A DNA stretch of 61,883 bases from Acidobacteriaceae bacterium (GCA_003134655.1 PLBY01000164.1:1-61883); one strand, 5' to 3'. Positions 16,729 through 27,038 are shown, counted from the stretch's first letter. Made by a program: numbers and translations. The notes: generated by a model not told the origin, from the letters alone.

Positions 16729-17424
16729 TGGTCTTTCCCCGAAGATAGCCGTCCCGACGCGCACGCAAGTCGAACCTTCTGCAATCGCGACCTCGAAGTC
16801 GTGCGACATGCCCATGGAAAGCACGTGCATCCTCACTGCGGACAGTTTGCGTGCAGCGATCGCATCGCGCAATTCGCGAAGCTTGCGGAAGTATGGCCGC
16901 GCGCCTTCGGGGTCGTCGGTGTACGGAGGCACCGTCATCAGTCCTCGAAACTCGAGAGCCTCGAATCCAGGCGCAGCCGACAACAACTCCTCCAGTTCTT
17001 GTGAATCCGGAGCAACTCCGCTCTTCGCGGCTTCACCGCCGACGTTGATCTCGATCAACACGCTCAGCTTCTTGCCTATGCTTCGCGCGGCGGCATCGAG
17101 TCTCTCGGCGAGTTTCACGGAATCGACCGAGTCCACTGCGCCGAACAATTCCGCCGCCTTGCCCGCTTTGTTCGTCTGCAGGTGCCCGATCATGTGCCAC
17201 TCCGCTCCGTCCAGATCGGTGAGCGCCGCTGCTTTTCCGGCAAACTCCTGCACGCGGTTTTCTCCGAATAGTCGTAATCCGGCGGCATGAGCTTCGCGAA
17301 TGCGTTCGGGCGGATGAGTCTTGCTCACCGCCATCACCGCAATTTCTTCGGGACGCCGCCCTGCGCGTCGCGCAGCATCCGCGATGCGTACGCGCACCCC
17401 CACTATGTTTTCAGAGATCGACAT
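16720..17424 (-). CDS. yggS: YggS/PLPBP family pyridoxal-phosphate-binding protein
   Basis: This 234-residue PLP homeostasis protein has the fold of the alanine racemase N-terminal domain. The PLP lysine lies in VMAVSKTHPPERI (about residue 35). HMIGHLQTNKAGKAAELF, VLIEINVGGEAAKSG and LSMGMSHDFEVAIAEGSTCVRVGTAIFG are the other family blocks. I start at ATG 17424 because the codons upstream are inside the ACGAAGG word repeat and do not match the family. Its role is to bind PLP and buffer amino-acid metabolism; no catalytic turnover is expected. Confidence 0.93.
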   Translation of the reverse strand: MSISENIVGVRVRIADAARRAGRRPEEIAVMAVSKTHPPERIREAHAAGLRLFGENRVQEFAGKAAALTDLDGAEWHMIGHLQTNKAGKAAELFGAVDSVDSVKLAERLDAAARSIGKKLSVLIEINVGGEAAKSGVAPDSQELEELLSAAPGFEALEFRGLMTVPPYTDDPEGARPYFRKLRELRDAIAARKLSAVRMHVLSMGMSHDFEVAIAEGSTCVRVGTAIFGERPKP

Positions 17425-17508
17425 AAGAACCCTAAACCACGAAGGACACGAAGTTGCACGAAGCGCGGAATACCTTCGTGTTTCTTCGTGCCCTTCATGG
17501 TTCACGCA
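17425..17508. repeat. Intergenic inverted repeat built from an ACGAAGGn word
   Basis: Left arm 17434-17462 reads CCACGAAGGACACGAAG and TTGCACGAAG. Right arm 17473-17506 reads CTTCGTGTTTCTTCGTG and CCCTTCATGG. The loop is about 10 nt. It fills the gap between the OPT transporter stop and the yggS-like start. Confidence 0.75.
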
Positions 17509-17509
17509 T

Positions 17510-19576
17510 TTACATAATCGCGGTCGGCGGCGCCGGATCTTCCGGGCGGCCGCAACTGGCCAGCGGCAAGCGGATCATGACAATCGCCAGCACGGCGAGA
17601 GCCCCCAGCGCGAGCAGGAATGGCGGCGTCCACTTGAACAGAGTGACGTCGTGGCCCGATCCCACCAGTCCGGCAATGACCAAGCCGCAGAGCGCTTCAC
17701 CGGCAATCATGCCAGAGGCGGTCAGCACGCCCGCGTTTTCGACGCGCGCCTTCTGCGCATCGTTGAAGCCGCGGCGGTCGCGCAACGTGTCGGTGATCCA
17801 TCGGATGACGCCACCTACGAAAATTGCGAACGTCGTTCCCAGTGGCAGGTACATGCCGACCGCGAAGAGCATCACACTCTTCACTTCGATCATGATCATC
17901 CCCAAGCCAAGCAGGATGCCGACAATCACCAGCGGCCACGCCATATCGCCGCCGACGATTCCTTTTGAGAGCATGGCCATCAACCCAGCCTGCGGAGCCG
18001 GAAGGGCCGAACTGCCGAAGTGGTACGCTTTGGCCAGAATCGCGATCGGGAAGAAGAGAACAAGGGATGCCACTACGATGCCGAACAGATCTCCAATCTG
18101 CATCTTTGAGGGCGTACCTCCCAAGATGTATCCAACCTTCAAGTCTTGCAGCATCTCGCCAGCTACAGCAGACGAGACGCAGACCACCGCGGCGACGCCC
18201 AGCACCGCAGCCACGCCACCGGTTCCTTTAACGCCCATCGCAACCATAAGCAACGCAGCAATCACCAGCGTGCAGAGCGTGAGCCCCGAGACGGGATTAT
18301 TCGATGATCCGATCATGCCGACCAGGTTGCCGGAGACGGCGGCAAAAAAGAATCCGACGATAATCATGACACCCGCTGCTACGAGGGAACCAGAAAGCAC
18401 TTGCGAACTGGAAAGCGTTCCCGCACCGCTGATGAAGTAGTGATACAGCAGAATCATGGCGATGAACACGACGCCCACACCCGCAAAGATTGCTTTGGCG
18501 GGCAGATCACGCTCGGTACGATTGGTTGCGGCTTGGACTGCAGCCGACTTTTTCAAATCGGAGACGGCGCGGCCCATGCCGAGCGCCAATTGCTTGCGCA
18601 TCTTGAACAGCGTGTAGGAAGCGCCGACCAGCATGCCTCCGACTGCAATAGGACGCACGATAGAGAAATAGATCGCCCCGGCGAGCAGCGTCCAGGAAAT
18701 CGGCTGATCTGCCGGCTGCGTCGCCTGAATGTACGGCCCGATCGTGAAGGTTAGAAGCGGAACCAGCAGTCCCCAGGCGAGCACGCCACCCGCAAAGTTC
18801 AGAGCGGCGAGTCTTGGTCCAATGATGTAACCCACGCCGAGGTATGCCGGGCTGACGTCGGGCGCGGTGAAAAGGGTTGTGCCGCCGGTGATGGTTGTGG
18901 CCACATTTGGATTCGTGCTGGTGCGTAGCAGCAACTTCTTGCCGAGATTGCCGATGGTTATGGGGAACGTGTTGTTGGGGTTGAATATGTTGATCGCGCC
19001 CAGCAGATACATCAATCCGCCGAATCCCATGTTGGCGAACAGAATCTTCGCGGCCGTGGAGCCCTGCTGGCCTGCCTTGTGGATTTCCGATGCGGCCACC
19101 GACTCAGGGTAGGGAAGATCGGGGTCCTCGACCATCACGCGGCGCAACAGCGTCACGAAGAGGATGCCCAGCGTGCCGCCGATCATCATCAGCGCAACGG
19201 ACTTCCAGTATTCCGGAGAGGTGAAGCTGGGTGTGAGCGCAGGCCATAAGTCGGCCATCACAAACGCAGGGATCGTGAAGATGGCTCCTGCTGCGACCGA
19301 CTCGCCGATCGATCCCACGGTGCGAGCGATATTCTCTTCCAGCAACGAACCTTTCATCAGCCGCAGCAGCGCCATCCCGATCACCGCTGCGGGATAGGTT
19401 GCCGCGATCGTCATTCCGGCCTTGAGCCCGAGATACGCGTTCGCCGAACCGAGAATCGCGGTCATGACCAGCCCGATCAGCAGGGCGCGGAAGGTGAACT
19501 CCTTCATCTCCATGGTTTCGGGCACATACGGCATGTGTTTCTTCTTCGCGGGGAGTTCGGTCACTGTAGTGCTCAT
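17510..19576 (-). CDS. OPT family oligopeptide/metal-chelate transporter
   Basis: This 688-residue integral membrane protein has about 15 hydrophobic segments. The start EFTFRALLIGLVMTAILGSANAYLGLKAGMTIAATYPAAVIGMAL is highly typical of the bacterial OPT family. Later blocks include GASYTLFKMRK, IIVGFFFAAVSGNLVGMIGSSNNPVSGLT, and QDLKVGYILGGTPSKMQIGD near the C-terminal half. OPT carriers import oligopeptides or iron/siderophore complexes with protons. Since a POT-like MFS gene is nearby, peptide use is a reasonable but unproven guess. Confidence 0.93.
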   Translation of the reverse strand: MSTTVTELPAKKKHMPYVPETMEMKEFTFRALLIGLVMTAILGSANAYLGLKAGMTIAATYPAAVIGMALLRLMKGSLLEENIARTVGSIGESVAAGAIFTIPAFVMADLWPALTPSFTSPEYWKSVALMMIGGTLGILFVTLLRRVMVEDPDLPYPESVAASEIHKAGQQGSTAAKILFANMGFGGLMYLLGAINIFNPNNTFPITIGNLGKKLLLRTSTNPNVATTITGGTTLFTAPDVSPAYLGVGYIIGPRLAALNFAGGVLAWGLLVPLLTFTIGPYIQATQPADQPISWTLLAGAIYFSIVRPIAVGGMLVGASYTLFKMRKQLALGMGRAVSDLKKSAAVQAATNRTERDLPAKAIFAGVGVVFIAMILLYHYFISGAGTLSSSQVLSGSLVAAGVMIIVGFFFAAVSGNLVGMIGSSNNPVSGLTLCTLVIAALLMVAMGVKGTGGVAAVLGVAAVVCVSSAVAGEMLQDLKVGYILGGTPSKMQIGDLFGIVVASLVLFFPIAILAKAYHFGSSALPAPQAGLMAMLSKGIVGGDMAWPLVIVGILLGLGMIMIEVKSVMLFAVGMYLPLGTTFAIFVGGVIRWITDTLRDRRGFNDAQKARVENAGVLTASGMIAGEALCGLVIAGLVGSGHDVTLFKWTPPFLLALGALAVLAIVMIRLPLASCGRPEDPAPPTAIM

Positions 19577-19666
19577 AGGTGGAATCCTCTTAAGCCGTAA
19601 TCTGGAAGCAAAGTCGCCTGCGTTGCCTGCTCGATGGACTCAAATCACTGGAACCGCGCACGTTAG

Positions 19667-19685
19667 CACGCGGCAAGGCCGCGTG
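19667..19685. terminator. GC-rich hairpin between ankyrin and OPT genes
   Basis: CACGCGGC (19667-19674) and GCCGCGTG (19678-19685) form an 8-bp stem with a three-base loop. It lies downstream of the minus-strand ankyrin gene and upstream of the OPT start. There is no clear T-run. Confidence 0.45.
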
Positions 19686-19717
19686 ACAAGTGTACTCGCC
19701 AAGTGGGCCACTGGGAG

Positions 19718-21006
19718 TTATGGCCGGCCTCCCCGTGCGGCGATCAACGTCATGGCGGGCTTGCTGAACCAGGTGTGGCCGTGGGATCGAGGGTTGTAAA
19801 AGCGTTCTCCCCACGAGAGCGGCGTGACGTCGCGGTATTCGTGCATGGACTCGTCCGGCACGAAGCGCAGGCGCTTGCGCAGAGATGCCCGGGCATTCGG
19901 GTCAGCGCCGTGATCGAGCAGCAAGCGGGCGAAGGCAGCGTCGCGCTGCAGGCCGCAGAGATATGCTTGCGAGACCACACAGCCGAATAGCGGGGTGTGA
20001 CCGCCGAAGCCGTCGGGGTCGATTTCGGCTTTGGCGTTCACGTCGGAGCCACGCTCAATCAACCAGCGTGCGATCTCGATCTCGTCGAAATCCACACACA
20101 TATGAAGCAGAGTGGTTCCGGCCAGCGGCGTGCCGTGCAGTGCGAGGGAATGGTCGGCGTGGCATCCCAACTCCGGGGGATAGATGTCCTCGTGTGAGAA
20201 TGTGCGGGCCAACAGCTGTGGATCGCGCGCAGATGCGCTTCGAGCAAATCGATGCGGCCGCGATGCACCGCCATTGGAGGCGTGTCAGGAAGCGCGACTC
20301 CTTGCTCCGCCAGCAGCTCAAGGCAGCGATGTTTGCTTTCGGGACCACGGCAATAGGTTTGCAGCAGCAATGCGACCGGCGCGAGGCGGTCGCCGTGTTT
20401 GTCGGTGAGGTCCGCTCCCAGTTCAAGCAGGAACGCGAGGCCCTCGGGATTCAGGGTTTCACACGGCCCCATCACCATGCCCGGAAGGACGCGGGCGCCC
20501 ATCGCGTGCAGACGGCGCGCCGTTTCGATCTGGCCCTGCAGGCAGGCGCGGTCGAAGGCGTGCTGCAGATCCTCAGCACCCATCTCGCGCAGCACCGCAA
20601 TGATTCCGTCCTGGCCTACATTTGCCGCGTACGACATCGGTGGACCCCAGTTGCTGTCGGGCACGCCCCTCGCGGCCTCGCGCAGCAGTCGCGGATCTTT
20701 CACGATCAGAGACCGGACGGTGTCGACATCACCACGCCAGATTGCGTCGGTCATGCGGCAGGCTGTGACGAGACGCGGCCAGCTCGCGAGTCCGTAGCTT
20801 CGTGCCAGCGCGGCTTGCACGTCGGCCAGTTTGGCGGCTGCGGGATCGATTGCCTTCGTGGTCTGCTTAGGATGATGCTTGTGTAGTTCCGCGATTGCGG
20901 CTGAATCTCCCTGTCGTATTGCGCGCAGCAAATCCTTAGCCTGATGCTTGAGTTGGTCGAGGTTGGGACGTACAGGAAAGTGACGATCGTGAAACTGTTT
21001 GGCCAT
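19718..21006 (-). pseudogene. Ankyrin-repeat protein gene with one frameshift
   Basis: Two overlapping reading frames make one protein of about 428 residues. The N-terminal frame (from ATG 21006) runs through LDQLKHQAKDLLRAIRQGDSAAIAELHKHHP and ankyrin-like repeats such as FDRACLQGQIETARRLHAMGA. It loses sense after IDLLEAHLRAI. The next frame then gives LLARTFSHEDIYPPELGC, LLHMCVDFDEIEIARWLIERGSDVNAKAE and ARLLLDHGADPNARASL, clear ankyrin units, to the stop at 19718. A single missing base near 20221-20235 in a GCGCGC run explains this. Either a sequencing error or a recent inactivation is possible. Function beyond protein binding is unknown. Confidence 0.8.
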
Positions 21007-21325
21007 AACGGACCTCCTTCGTGGTCATGCCCTGGGTCCGCTACAGCGGGCGAAAAGGAGGTTCGCGAGAACCTTGGTATTCAGATTCGCTCAGGTGGAC
21101 TCAGTCCTGTCCGCGGACGGGCGGCGTCCTGTACGCCGGCGTCAGTATACCGCTAGGTCCGTCTTGTCACCTTGAACGAAGCGACGGCCCCATGCCTTTT
21201 GGCAAGTCCTTATGACTGTTCCCCCCATTAACCGACCTGTGGTATATTTCCCTCGCTTTTCCTCCCGAGCATTGGCTCCGGCCCTGCTTCGAATCTCTGA
21301 CCGTCATCCGTAAGGAGTACTGCGC
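21007..21325. other. Intergenic region without recognised gene
   Basis: This is the 319-bp divergent region between the ankyrin gene and a GloVer-type gene. The only structure I see is the perfect hairpin AGGTTCGCGAGAACCT (21059-21074). The start of the plus-strand gene has AAGGAG well placed. Confidence 0.4.
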
Positions 21326-22672
21326 ATGAACCCTCGTCGCTTTTCTCTCGTGAAGCTCTCAGTCCTTGCATTTACGTTGGCCACCGCTTCGATGGCCCTT
21401 GCCGCCGGTGCGCGCCTCAAGGTCATTAACACAGCTAAGTTCACGAGTCCAGCAGGCGCTTTCGCCAACTTCGTTGTCGATCAGAATGGAAATCTATACG
21501 CCCTCGCCGGCGGTGGCACCGGTGTTTGCCAGGAGTAGGGAGGTGGTAGCTCGCCCTGTGGGACTGTGTACCGCCTTTCTCCGCCCACCTCCATTGGTGC
21601 AAGCTGGAGCGCGACGGACCTCTACAATTTTCGAGGCGCTCCGCACGATGGCGAAAACAGCCTCGCCCCCGCTCTGCTCGACCCGCATGGGAACATCTTT
21701 GGCAGCACGGACCTCGGAGGAAGCGGCTCCGGCAGCGGGGACAATATCTGCGGTTCGTTTGCATTGATCCAAGGATGCGGCACCATCTTTGAGCTCTCGC
21801 CTCAATCCGACGGCTCGTGGACCGAGACTGTGCTGCACGCTTTTCAGGGCAGTGGAGACGGCCAGCAGCCAATCGGGCGTCTGGCACAGGAAGCCGCCGG
21901 CAATATTTATGGGGTCACCTCGTATGACGGCGTGAGCGGCGCCGGTCTGGTCTTCGAACTCCGCCCGCCGGCACAGAGTGGCGGCGCCTGGACCGAGACT
22001 GTGATCTATCAGTTCGGCCAGAACAGCGGAGATGGCTTGAGTCCGGCCGGCGGCCTCGTGCGGGACTCGAAGGGAAATCTCTACGGCGAGACCTTTCTGG
22101 GCGGCGGCGCTTGCAACTGTGGCGCGGTGTACCGTCTGTCGCCTCCCACCCAAAAGGGTGGGTCTTGGACCGAAACCATCCTCTACAGTTTCACGGGCGG
22201 CAGCGACGGCCAGAATCCGAATGGTGATCTCTCCATCGACCCCTCCGGGAATCTGTACGGAATCACCACAACCGGAGAACTTAGCTCGAATGGCACGGTC
22301 TATCAGCTATCTCCTCCGGCCAGCGGACAAACCTGGACTCTCACGACCCTCCATGCGTTCCAAGGTAACGGCGATGGATCGGTCCCGGCAGGTGGCATCA
22401 CGCTCGACAAAAAGGGCAACCTCTACGGAGTGACTCGCTTTGGCGGAGATGCCTCCTCCACGACCGGCTGCTCGTATGAGTCGATGGGCTGCGGCACGAT
22501 CTACCAGGTCTCGCCCAGCAGCAGCGGGTGGACCAAGCACACTCTGCTCTTGTTCCACTCGAACGATCCCGTCGGAACCAATCCCTTCGTTGGGCTTGTT
22601 TTCGGGCGCGGCGGCGCTCTGTACGGAAGCATCGGCATCAACGCTTACCAGTTGACGTTGCCAGGGAAATAA
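21326..22672 (+). pseudogene. Secreted GloVer-repeat protein with in-frame TAG after codon 70
   Basis: A signal peptide starts MNPRRFSLVKLSVLAFTLA and ends near MALAAG. The frame runs to GGGTGVCQE, meets TAG at 21536-21538, and continues in the same frame with GGGSSPCGTVYRLSPP to 22672, so the whole would be about 448 residues. The body is tandem repeats of the form D-GNLYG-T-x-GG with GTVYxLSPP. This is the choice-of-anchor GloVer repeat pattern of exported acidobacterial proteins, probably a beta-propeller. One point change explains the stop; the GTG at 21566 could restart but would lack a signal peptide. Function is unknown. Confidence 0.8.
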
Positions 22673-22698
22673 CGCGCTGTCTCAGGCGCAACAGAGTT

Positions 22699-22732
22699 GA
22701 GGTGGGGCCGCTTCCGGGGTCGGCCCCACCTC
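22699..22732 (+). terminator. Strong GC hairpin after the GloVer gene
   Basis: GAGGTGGGGCCG (22699-22710) and CGGCCCCACCTC (22721-22732) form a perfect 12-bp stem with a ten-base loop, 26 bp after the stop codon. There is no T-run. It may equally be a member of the GTGGGGC repeat class seen at 48681. Confidence 0.55.
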
Positions 22733-22791
22733 GCATCTCGCTGGAGGGCTCCCAGAACAATCTGCTAACATCACCGTTCTGTGAGGTGGTC

Positions 22792-23064
22792 ATGCCCCAA
22801 TTTGTGATCGAGCGGGAAATCCCGGGCGCGGGGAATTTATCCGATGCGGAACTGCAGGCCGTCGCCAAAAAGTCGGTCGGCGTGCTGAAGGAGATGGGAC
22901 CGGAAATCAAATGGCTCCACTCTTACGTCACGGGCGACAAAATCTATTGTGTGTACCTGGCGCCCGACGAGGAAACAGTGCGCGAGCACGCACGCCGCGG
23001 AGGTTTTCCGGCGAATCGCGTCTCAGCAGTCCGCCGCTTGATCGATCCCGGCACGGCCGATTGA
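22792..23064 (+). CDS. DUF4242 small protein
   Basis: The product is 90 residues. Start MPQFVIEREIPGAGNLSDAELQAVAKKS, then IKWLHSYVTGDKIYCVYLAPDEETVREHARRGGFPANRVSAV, is the DUF4242 pattern (ferredoxin-like fold; relatives include the SCO4226 nickel-binding protein). Conserved His in WLHSYV and EHARRGGFP, with Cys in IYCVY, could be metal-related; this is an inference. ATG is preceded by GAGGTGGTC. No membrane segment. Confidence 0.85.
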   Translation: MPQFVIEREIPGAGNLSDAELQAVAKKSVGVLKEMGPEIKWLHSYVTGDKIYCVYLAPDEETVREHARRGGFPANRVSAVRRLIDPGTAD

Positions 23065-23077
23065 GTTGAGCAGCGTC

Positions 23078-26000
23078 TCACGCCGAGAGACTCGGCGCGG
23101 CATCGCTGTTCAGAGCTTCCTGTACGGCCTGTTCCACCGGCATTGACCATCCTTCCATCCACGCCGTGGTGCCCGCAGCGTTGCCCAGGGCTCGGCGCGC
23201 AAATTCCAGAGCCTTCTCCAGTCTGGGCGCCTCGGCGGGAGCGAGGGGCACGCCTAATCGTTGGCGAAGGGCTGCGGCGGTTCCCGCAAGGTGTAGTGCT
23301 TGCACGGCGTTTGATTGTGCCGCGGCATTGGCGGCAAGATATTCGAGCACCCTCGCGATGCCGCGCTTGTGACCCAGTTCCTGAAACATCTTGATGCTCT
23401 CGCCGTACAGGCGCCGCGACTCGGCGTTGTTCCCCTGATCGCAACTCAGGCAGGCGAGGTCGGAGAGCGCGCTGGCAATACCCCAGCCATCGCGCAGTTG
23501 GCGAAAGGCCGCTAGGCTCTGTTCGCAAAATGAACGCGCGGCAGGGAAGTCCGCTTTCTCGCGGGCAACGTCGCCCTGGTAGTTCAGCGTCCAGGCCACT
23601 CCAGCTTCGTCTCCGGCCTTACGGAACATCGCCAGGCACTCGTCATATAGTGACGACGCGCGCGCGTAGTCCCCCTGCAACTTCGTCACGCTGGCGAGAT
23701 TGCTGAGGGCGCGGGCCAGATCCGCGGAATCCCCGAGATCTTTCCAGATCGCGACACACCGCTCGAACAACAAGGCTGCAGCCGGGAAGTCTCCGCGATC
23801 GCGAGCGTTGACCGCCAGTGCGTTCAACGCGACGGCAACGCCGCGGTTGTCTTTCAAGTCGACGCAGGTGTCGAGACTTTCTTCGAACAGTTGCTGCGCG
23901 CAGGCATAGTCGCCCTGCTCGCCGGCCAGGACCGCAGCCGCAAACAACAGACGCGCCCGGAGTTTCGGACGCGTCGCCGTTCCTTCCATCGCTAGCAGCC
24001 GAGCGAGTGCGTCACGGCCCTCCGTAAGATATTCGCGCGTCTCCCAGAAACGAAACAGAGCTGTGCCGAGTCGAAGACCCCACTCGGCATCCCCGGTCTT
24101 GATCAGATAATCCAGCGCTATGCGGAAGTTGTCATGCTCGATCTCAAAGCGGTCGAGCCACTCAGAGTGTGCAGCCACGTCCTGGGCGCCTTCTTCGGCG
24201 AGCACAAGGTAATAGGCGGCATGGGCGCGCCGAGTTGCCGATTCATCGTGGCTCTCGGCGAGGCGTTCGAGAGCGTACTCTCGGATAGTGGAAAGCATCC
24301 GGAATCGAGTTTCTGTATCGGCCTGCTCCGCGTGCTGCGCCAGGCTCTTGTCCACCATGGACGTCATGCCGTCGAGGACGTCGATGCCCAGGTCGCCTTT
24401 GGTGTCGCACACCGCCTCCACGCCTTCCAACGTGCAGCCGCCGGTAAAGACCGCAAGCCTGCGGAACAAAGTTTGCTCCGCGGGATTGAGCAGGCCGTAG
24501 CTCCAGTCCACGGTGCCGCGAAGCGTTTGCTGCCGGCTCGGCAGATCCCGGGCGCCGCCCGTCAAGAGATTCAAGCGGCTTTCCAGACGTGTCAGCATGG
24601 AGTGCGGCGAAAGCAGCTTGATGCGCGCCGCGGCCAGTTCGATGGCGAGAGGCAGACCATCGAGACGGGCGCAGATCGCCGCCACCGTCGGCGCGTTTTC
24701 TTTCGTCAGCGCAAACTCGTGCTTCACCGCTCGGGCGCGTTCCACGAAGAGCGCGACCGCCGGAAGGCGCGAGAGCGCTTCCAGCGGAGGCATGGATTTG
24801 GGGTCGGGCAGCGCGAGTGGCGGCACGGGAAACTCATGCTCACCGTAGACGTGAAGCGGCGCCTGGCTCGTGACTACGATTTTGAGTTGTGGCCCGATCG
24901 TGAGCAACTGCGCGATGACCGGCGCGGCCGCGATGAGATGTTCAAAGTTGTCCAGCAACAGCATCACGGGTTGGTTCAGCCCGCCCAGACATTCTTTCAG
25001 GCTTTCCTGCGGAGACTGGTTGGCGACCTCCCGCGCTCCCAATGCCTGTGCGATCGTGGAAGCGATCAAACCATGTTCTCCTACCGCTGATAGAGGTACG
25101 AAGCAGACCCCGCCGGGAAACTCTCCGGCGACTTCGGCTGCTACCTGCAAGGCGAGGCGCGTCTTCCCAATGCCACCCGGGCCGGTGAGGGTCACAAGCC
25201 GAGCGTCCGCACGGCTCAAGAGTTGGCGCAGCGCAGCCTCTTCGCGTTCGCGTCCTATGAATGCGGTGCGCTGCATAGGCAGGTTGCTGGGGCGAGGCTC
25301 CGAAAGTCGGGCCGGCGAATCGGCCAGCCGGTCGCGCACCGCGGCGAGGTCGCGCGCCAGATCCCGGGTGGAGGCATAGCGATCCTTCGGATCCTTGGCC
25401 ATGCAGCGCTCTACGATCCAAATGAAGGGCGCGGGCGCTTGCAGCATCCTGGATCCAAGGCGCTCCGGTTCATCGCGCAGGATTGCGGCCAGGGTCTCTG
25501 CGTGGCTCGGCTTCCGGAACGCGGCAAATCCAGTGACCATTTCGAATAGTACGGACCCAAACGAAAACTGGTCCGAACGAAAATCAACTTCGCTGCCGGT
25601 GGCCTGTTCCGGCGACATATAGCCGACGGTGCCCATCACCGTTCCCTCTTCGGTGATCGCGGTGGTGGAGGCATCCGAACTATGGGCTCCATTCACGGCA
25701 GCCAGTTTCGCCAGACCGAAGTCCAGTACCTTGACTGTGCCTCCGCCAGAAACCATCAGGTTCTCGGGCTTCAAGTCGCGATGCACGACGCCGATTTCGT
25801 GTGCTTTGGCGAGCGCGTCGGCAATCTGCGCGGCGATAGTGACCGCCTTGAGAAATGGAATCGGGCCAGAGCAGAGCATCTGTCGCACTGTCTCGCCATC
25901 CACCAGTTCCATGGCAATGTAGCGCGTTCCGTTCACCTGCCCGAGCTCATAAATCGTGACAATGTTTGGATGGTTGAGTGCGCAAGCGGAACGGGCTTCC

Positions 26001-26209
26001 TTTTCAAAGCGCGCCAGAGCGTCCGGCTGAGAATTGCGGTCCAGCGAAAGCGTTTTGATGGCGACTTCGCGGTCGAGGCGAGTGTCCTTCGCGCGGTAGA
26101 CTTCGCCCATGCCGCCGGCGCCCAGCCGCTGAAGGATCTCGTAGATCCCGAAGCGCGTTCCCGGCGAAAGGGTGGATGGCACTGAATCTGGCGTGAGCGG
26201 CAGGGTCAT
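23078..26209 (-). CDS. Ser/Thr protein kinase fused to a STAND-type ATPase and TPR repeats
   Basis: This protein has 1043 residues from ATG 26209 (a start 10 codons upstream is possible). The N-terminal Pkn2/Hanks kinase has LGAGGMGEVYRAKDTRL with Lys in VAIKTL, HRDLKPENLMV, and DFGLAKL. After about residue 300 comes FIGREREEAALRQLL, the Walker A GPGGIGKTRLALQ and Walker B-like MLLLDNFEHL. This is the AfsR/LuxR-type signal ATPase, with the RIKLLSPHSMLTRLESRLNLLTGG tail found in its relatives. The last 400 residues are TPRs (YARASSLYDECLAMFRKAGD and similar). No membrane helix or DNA-binding domain is seen. It is likely a cytoplasmic signalling hub; the ligand is unknown. Divergent from osmC. 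Confidence 0.92.
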   Translation of the reverse strand: MTLPLTPDSVPSTLSPGTRFGIYEILQRLGAGGMGEVYRAKDTRLDREVAIKTLSLDRNSQPDALARFEKEARSACALNHPNIVTIYELGQVNGTRYIAMELVDGETVRQMLCSGPIPFLKAVTIAAQIADALAKAHEIGVVHRDLKPENLMVSGGGTVKVLDFGLAKLAAVNGAHSSDASTTAITEEGTVMGTVGYMSPEQATGSEVDFRSDQFSFGSVLFEMVTGFAAFRKPSHAETLAAILRDEPERLGSRMLQAPAPFIWIVERCMAKDPKDRYASTRDLARDLAAVRDRLADSPARLSEPRPSNLPMQRTAFIGREREEAALRQLLSRADARLVTLTGPGGIGKTRLALQVAAEVAGEFPGGVCFVPLSAVGEHGLIASTIAQALGAREVANQSPQESLKECLGGLNQPVMLLLDNFEHLIAAAPVIAQLLTIGPQLKIVVTSQAPLHVYGEHEFPVPPLALPDPKSMPPLEALSRLPAVALFVERARAVKHEFALTKENAPTVAAICARLDGLPLAIELAAARIKLLSPHSMLTRLESRLNLLTGGARDLPSRQQTLRGTVDWSYGLLNPAEQTLFRRLAVFTGGCTLEGVEAVCDTKGDLGIDVLDGMTSMVDKSLAQHAEQADTETRFRMLSTIREYALERLAESHDESATRRAHAAYYLVLAEEGAQDVAAHSEWLDRFEIEHDNFRIALDYLIKTGDAEWGLRLGTALFRFWETREYLTEGRDALARLLAMEGTATRPKLRARLLFAAAVLAGEQGDYACAQQLFEESLDTCVDLKDNRGVAVALNALAVNARDRGDFPAAALLFERCVAIWKDLGDSADLARALSNLASVTKLQGDYARASSLYDECLAMFRKAGDEAGVAWTLNYQGDVAREKADFPAARSFCEQSLAAFRQLRDGWGIASALSDLACLSCDQGNNAESRRLYGESIKMFQELGHKRGIARVLEYLAANAAAQSNAVQALHLAGTAAALRQRLGVPLAPAEAPRLEKALEFARRALGNAAGTTAWMEGWSMPVEQAVQEALNSDAAPSLSA

Positions 26210-26323
26210 GAACTCGCTGGCGCAACGACGGCAAGCCACGAATGATTAGCCATTGCTGCGCGAGGACCTTGAATTCTAGATTTGTTGCCGCGATCGGCTC
26301 TACGGCGGGCCCCGGGGTCCGTT

Positions 26324-26351
26324 TATAATACCCCAGATTCCGGAGGGATTC
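26324..26351 (+). promoter_or_regulatory. -10 box and Shine-Dalgarno of the OsmC gene
   Basis: TATAAT at 26324-26329 is followed by CCGGAGG (26339-26345) and then ATG at 26352. The -35 region has no good match. Confidence 0.45.
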
Positions 26352-26855
26352 ATGGATATTCGATCGGTGCAACGGCCCCTGAAAGACCAGTACCGGCAGG
26401 ACCCGGCGAGTTCCCGAATCACTCTGACGGCTCACGGAAAGCAGGCCGACGCACCCATCTCCTGCTCGATCGACCTGGGGCGGGCCATCTACAACGCGCA
26501 GGCTCACAAAGGCGTTGGCGGCGCAGGGACAGGGGCGTGTTCCGGAGACCTGCTGTTAGGGGCGCTGGCTGCCTGCGCGCAGATCACTTGCCAAATGGTG
26601 GCTGCGGCGATGGGAATTCCGACCGAGGGCATCGACGTCACCGTGGAAGGCGATTTGGACCTGCAAGGGACACTGGGCCTATCGAAGGACGTGCCGGTCG
26701 GATTTCAGAGTATCCGGATCATCTTCGAGGTCCGCGCCCCGCAGGCCACGAAAGAGCAGTTAAGCGCGTTGCAGGCGAAAACGGAACAATATTGCGTGGT
26801 GATGCAAACCTTGCAGCATCCGCCAGCGATCGAACACAGGTGGGCGACGCAGTAA
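26352..26855 (+). CDS. OsmC family peroxiredoxin-like protein
   Basis: This 167-residue OsmC/Ohr-superfamily protein carries the two reactive cysteines: LLLGALAACAQITCQMVAA (Cys about 76) and KTEQYCVVMQTL (Cys about 149). GACSGDLLLGALAACAQ is the family signature preceding the central helix. Such proteins reduce organic hydroperoxides using thiols. The extra Cys in the central helix (TCQM) is a little unusual. The ribosome site GGAGG is strong. Confidence 0.88.
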   Translation: MDIRSVQRPLKDQYRQDPASSRITLTAHGKQADAPISCSIDLGRAIYNAQAHKGVGGAGTGACSGDLLLGALAACAQITCQMVAAAMGIPTEGIDVTVEGDLDLQGTLGLSKDVPVGFQSIRIIFEVRAPQATKEQLSALQAKTEQYCVVMQTLQHPPAIEHRWATQ

Positions 26856-26957
26856 CGCCCAAGGTTCAGGTGTAACCCTGGCCGAAAGCAGCGGTTTTCG
26901 TGGCCTTTTTCGCTTCAGACCCCGTGAAATCCTCGTCAAAGCTGCGTCCAGAAGAGA

Positions 26958-26987
26958 TTGAGCGCGTCAGCCCACCTGGTGTAAAAT
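26958..26987 (+). promoter_or_regulatory. Sigma70-like promoter before the zinc-ribbon gene
   Basis: TTGAGC (26958-26963), 18 bases, then TAAAAT (26982-26987). It lies 52 bp before the start at 27039. Confidence 0.45.
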
Positions 26988-27038
26988 AGGGTCAATCTGT
27001 AGTCCGCCCCTTTCGTCATCCGTCATCCGAGGTGCCTA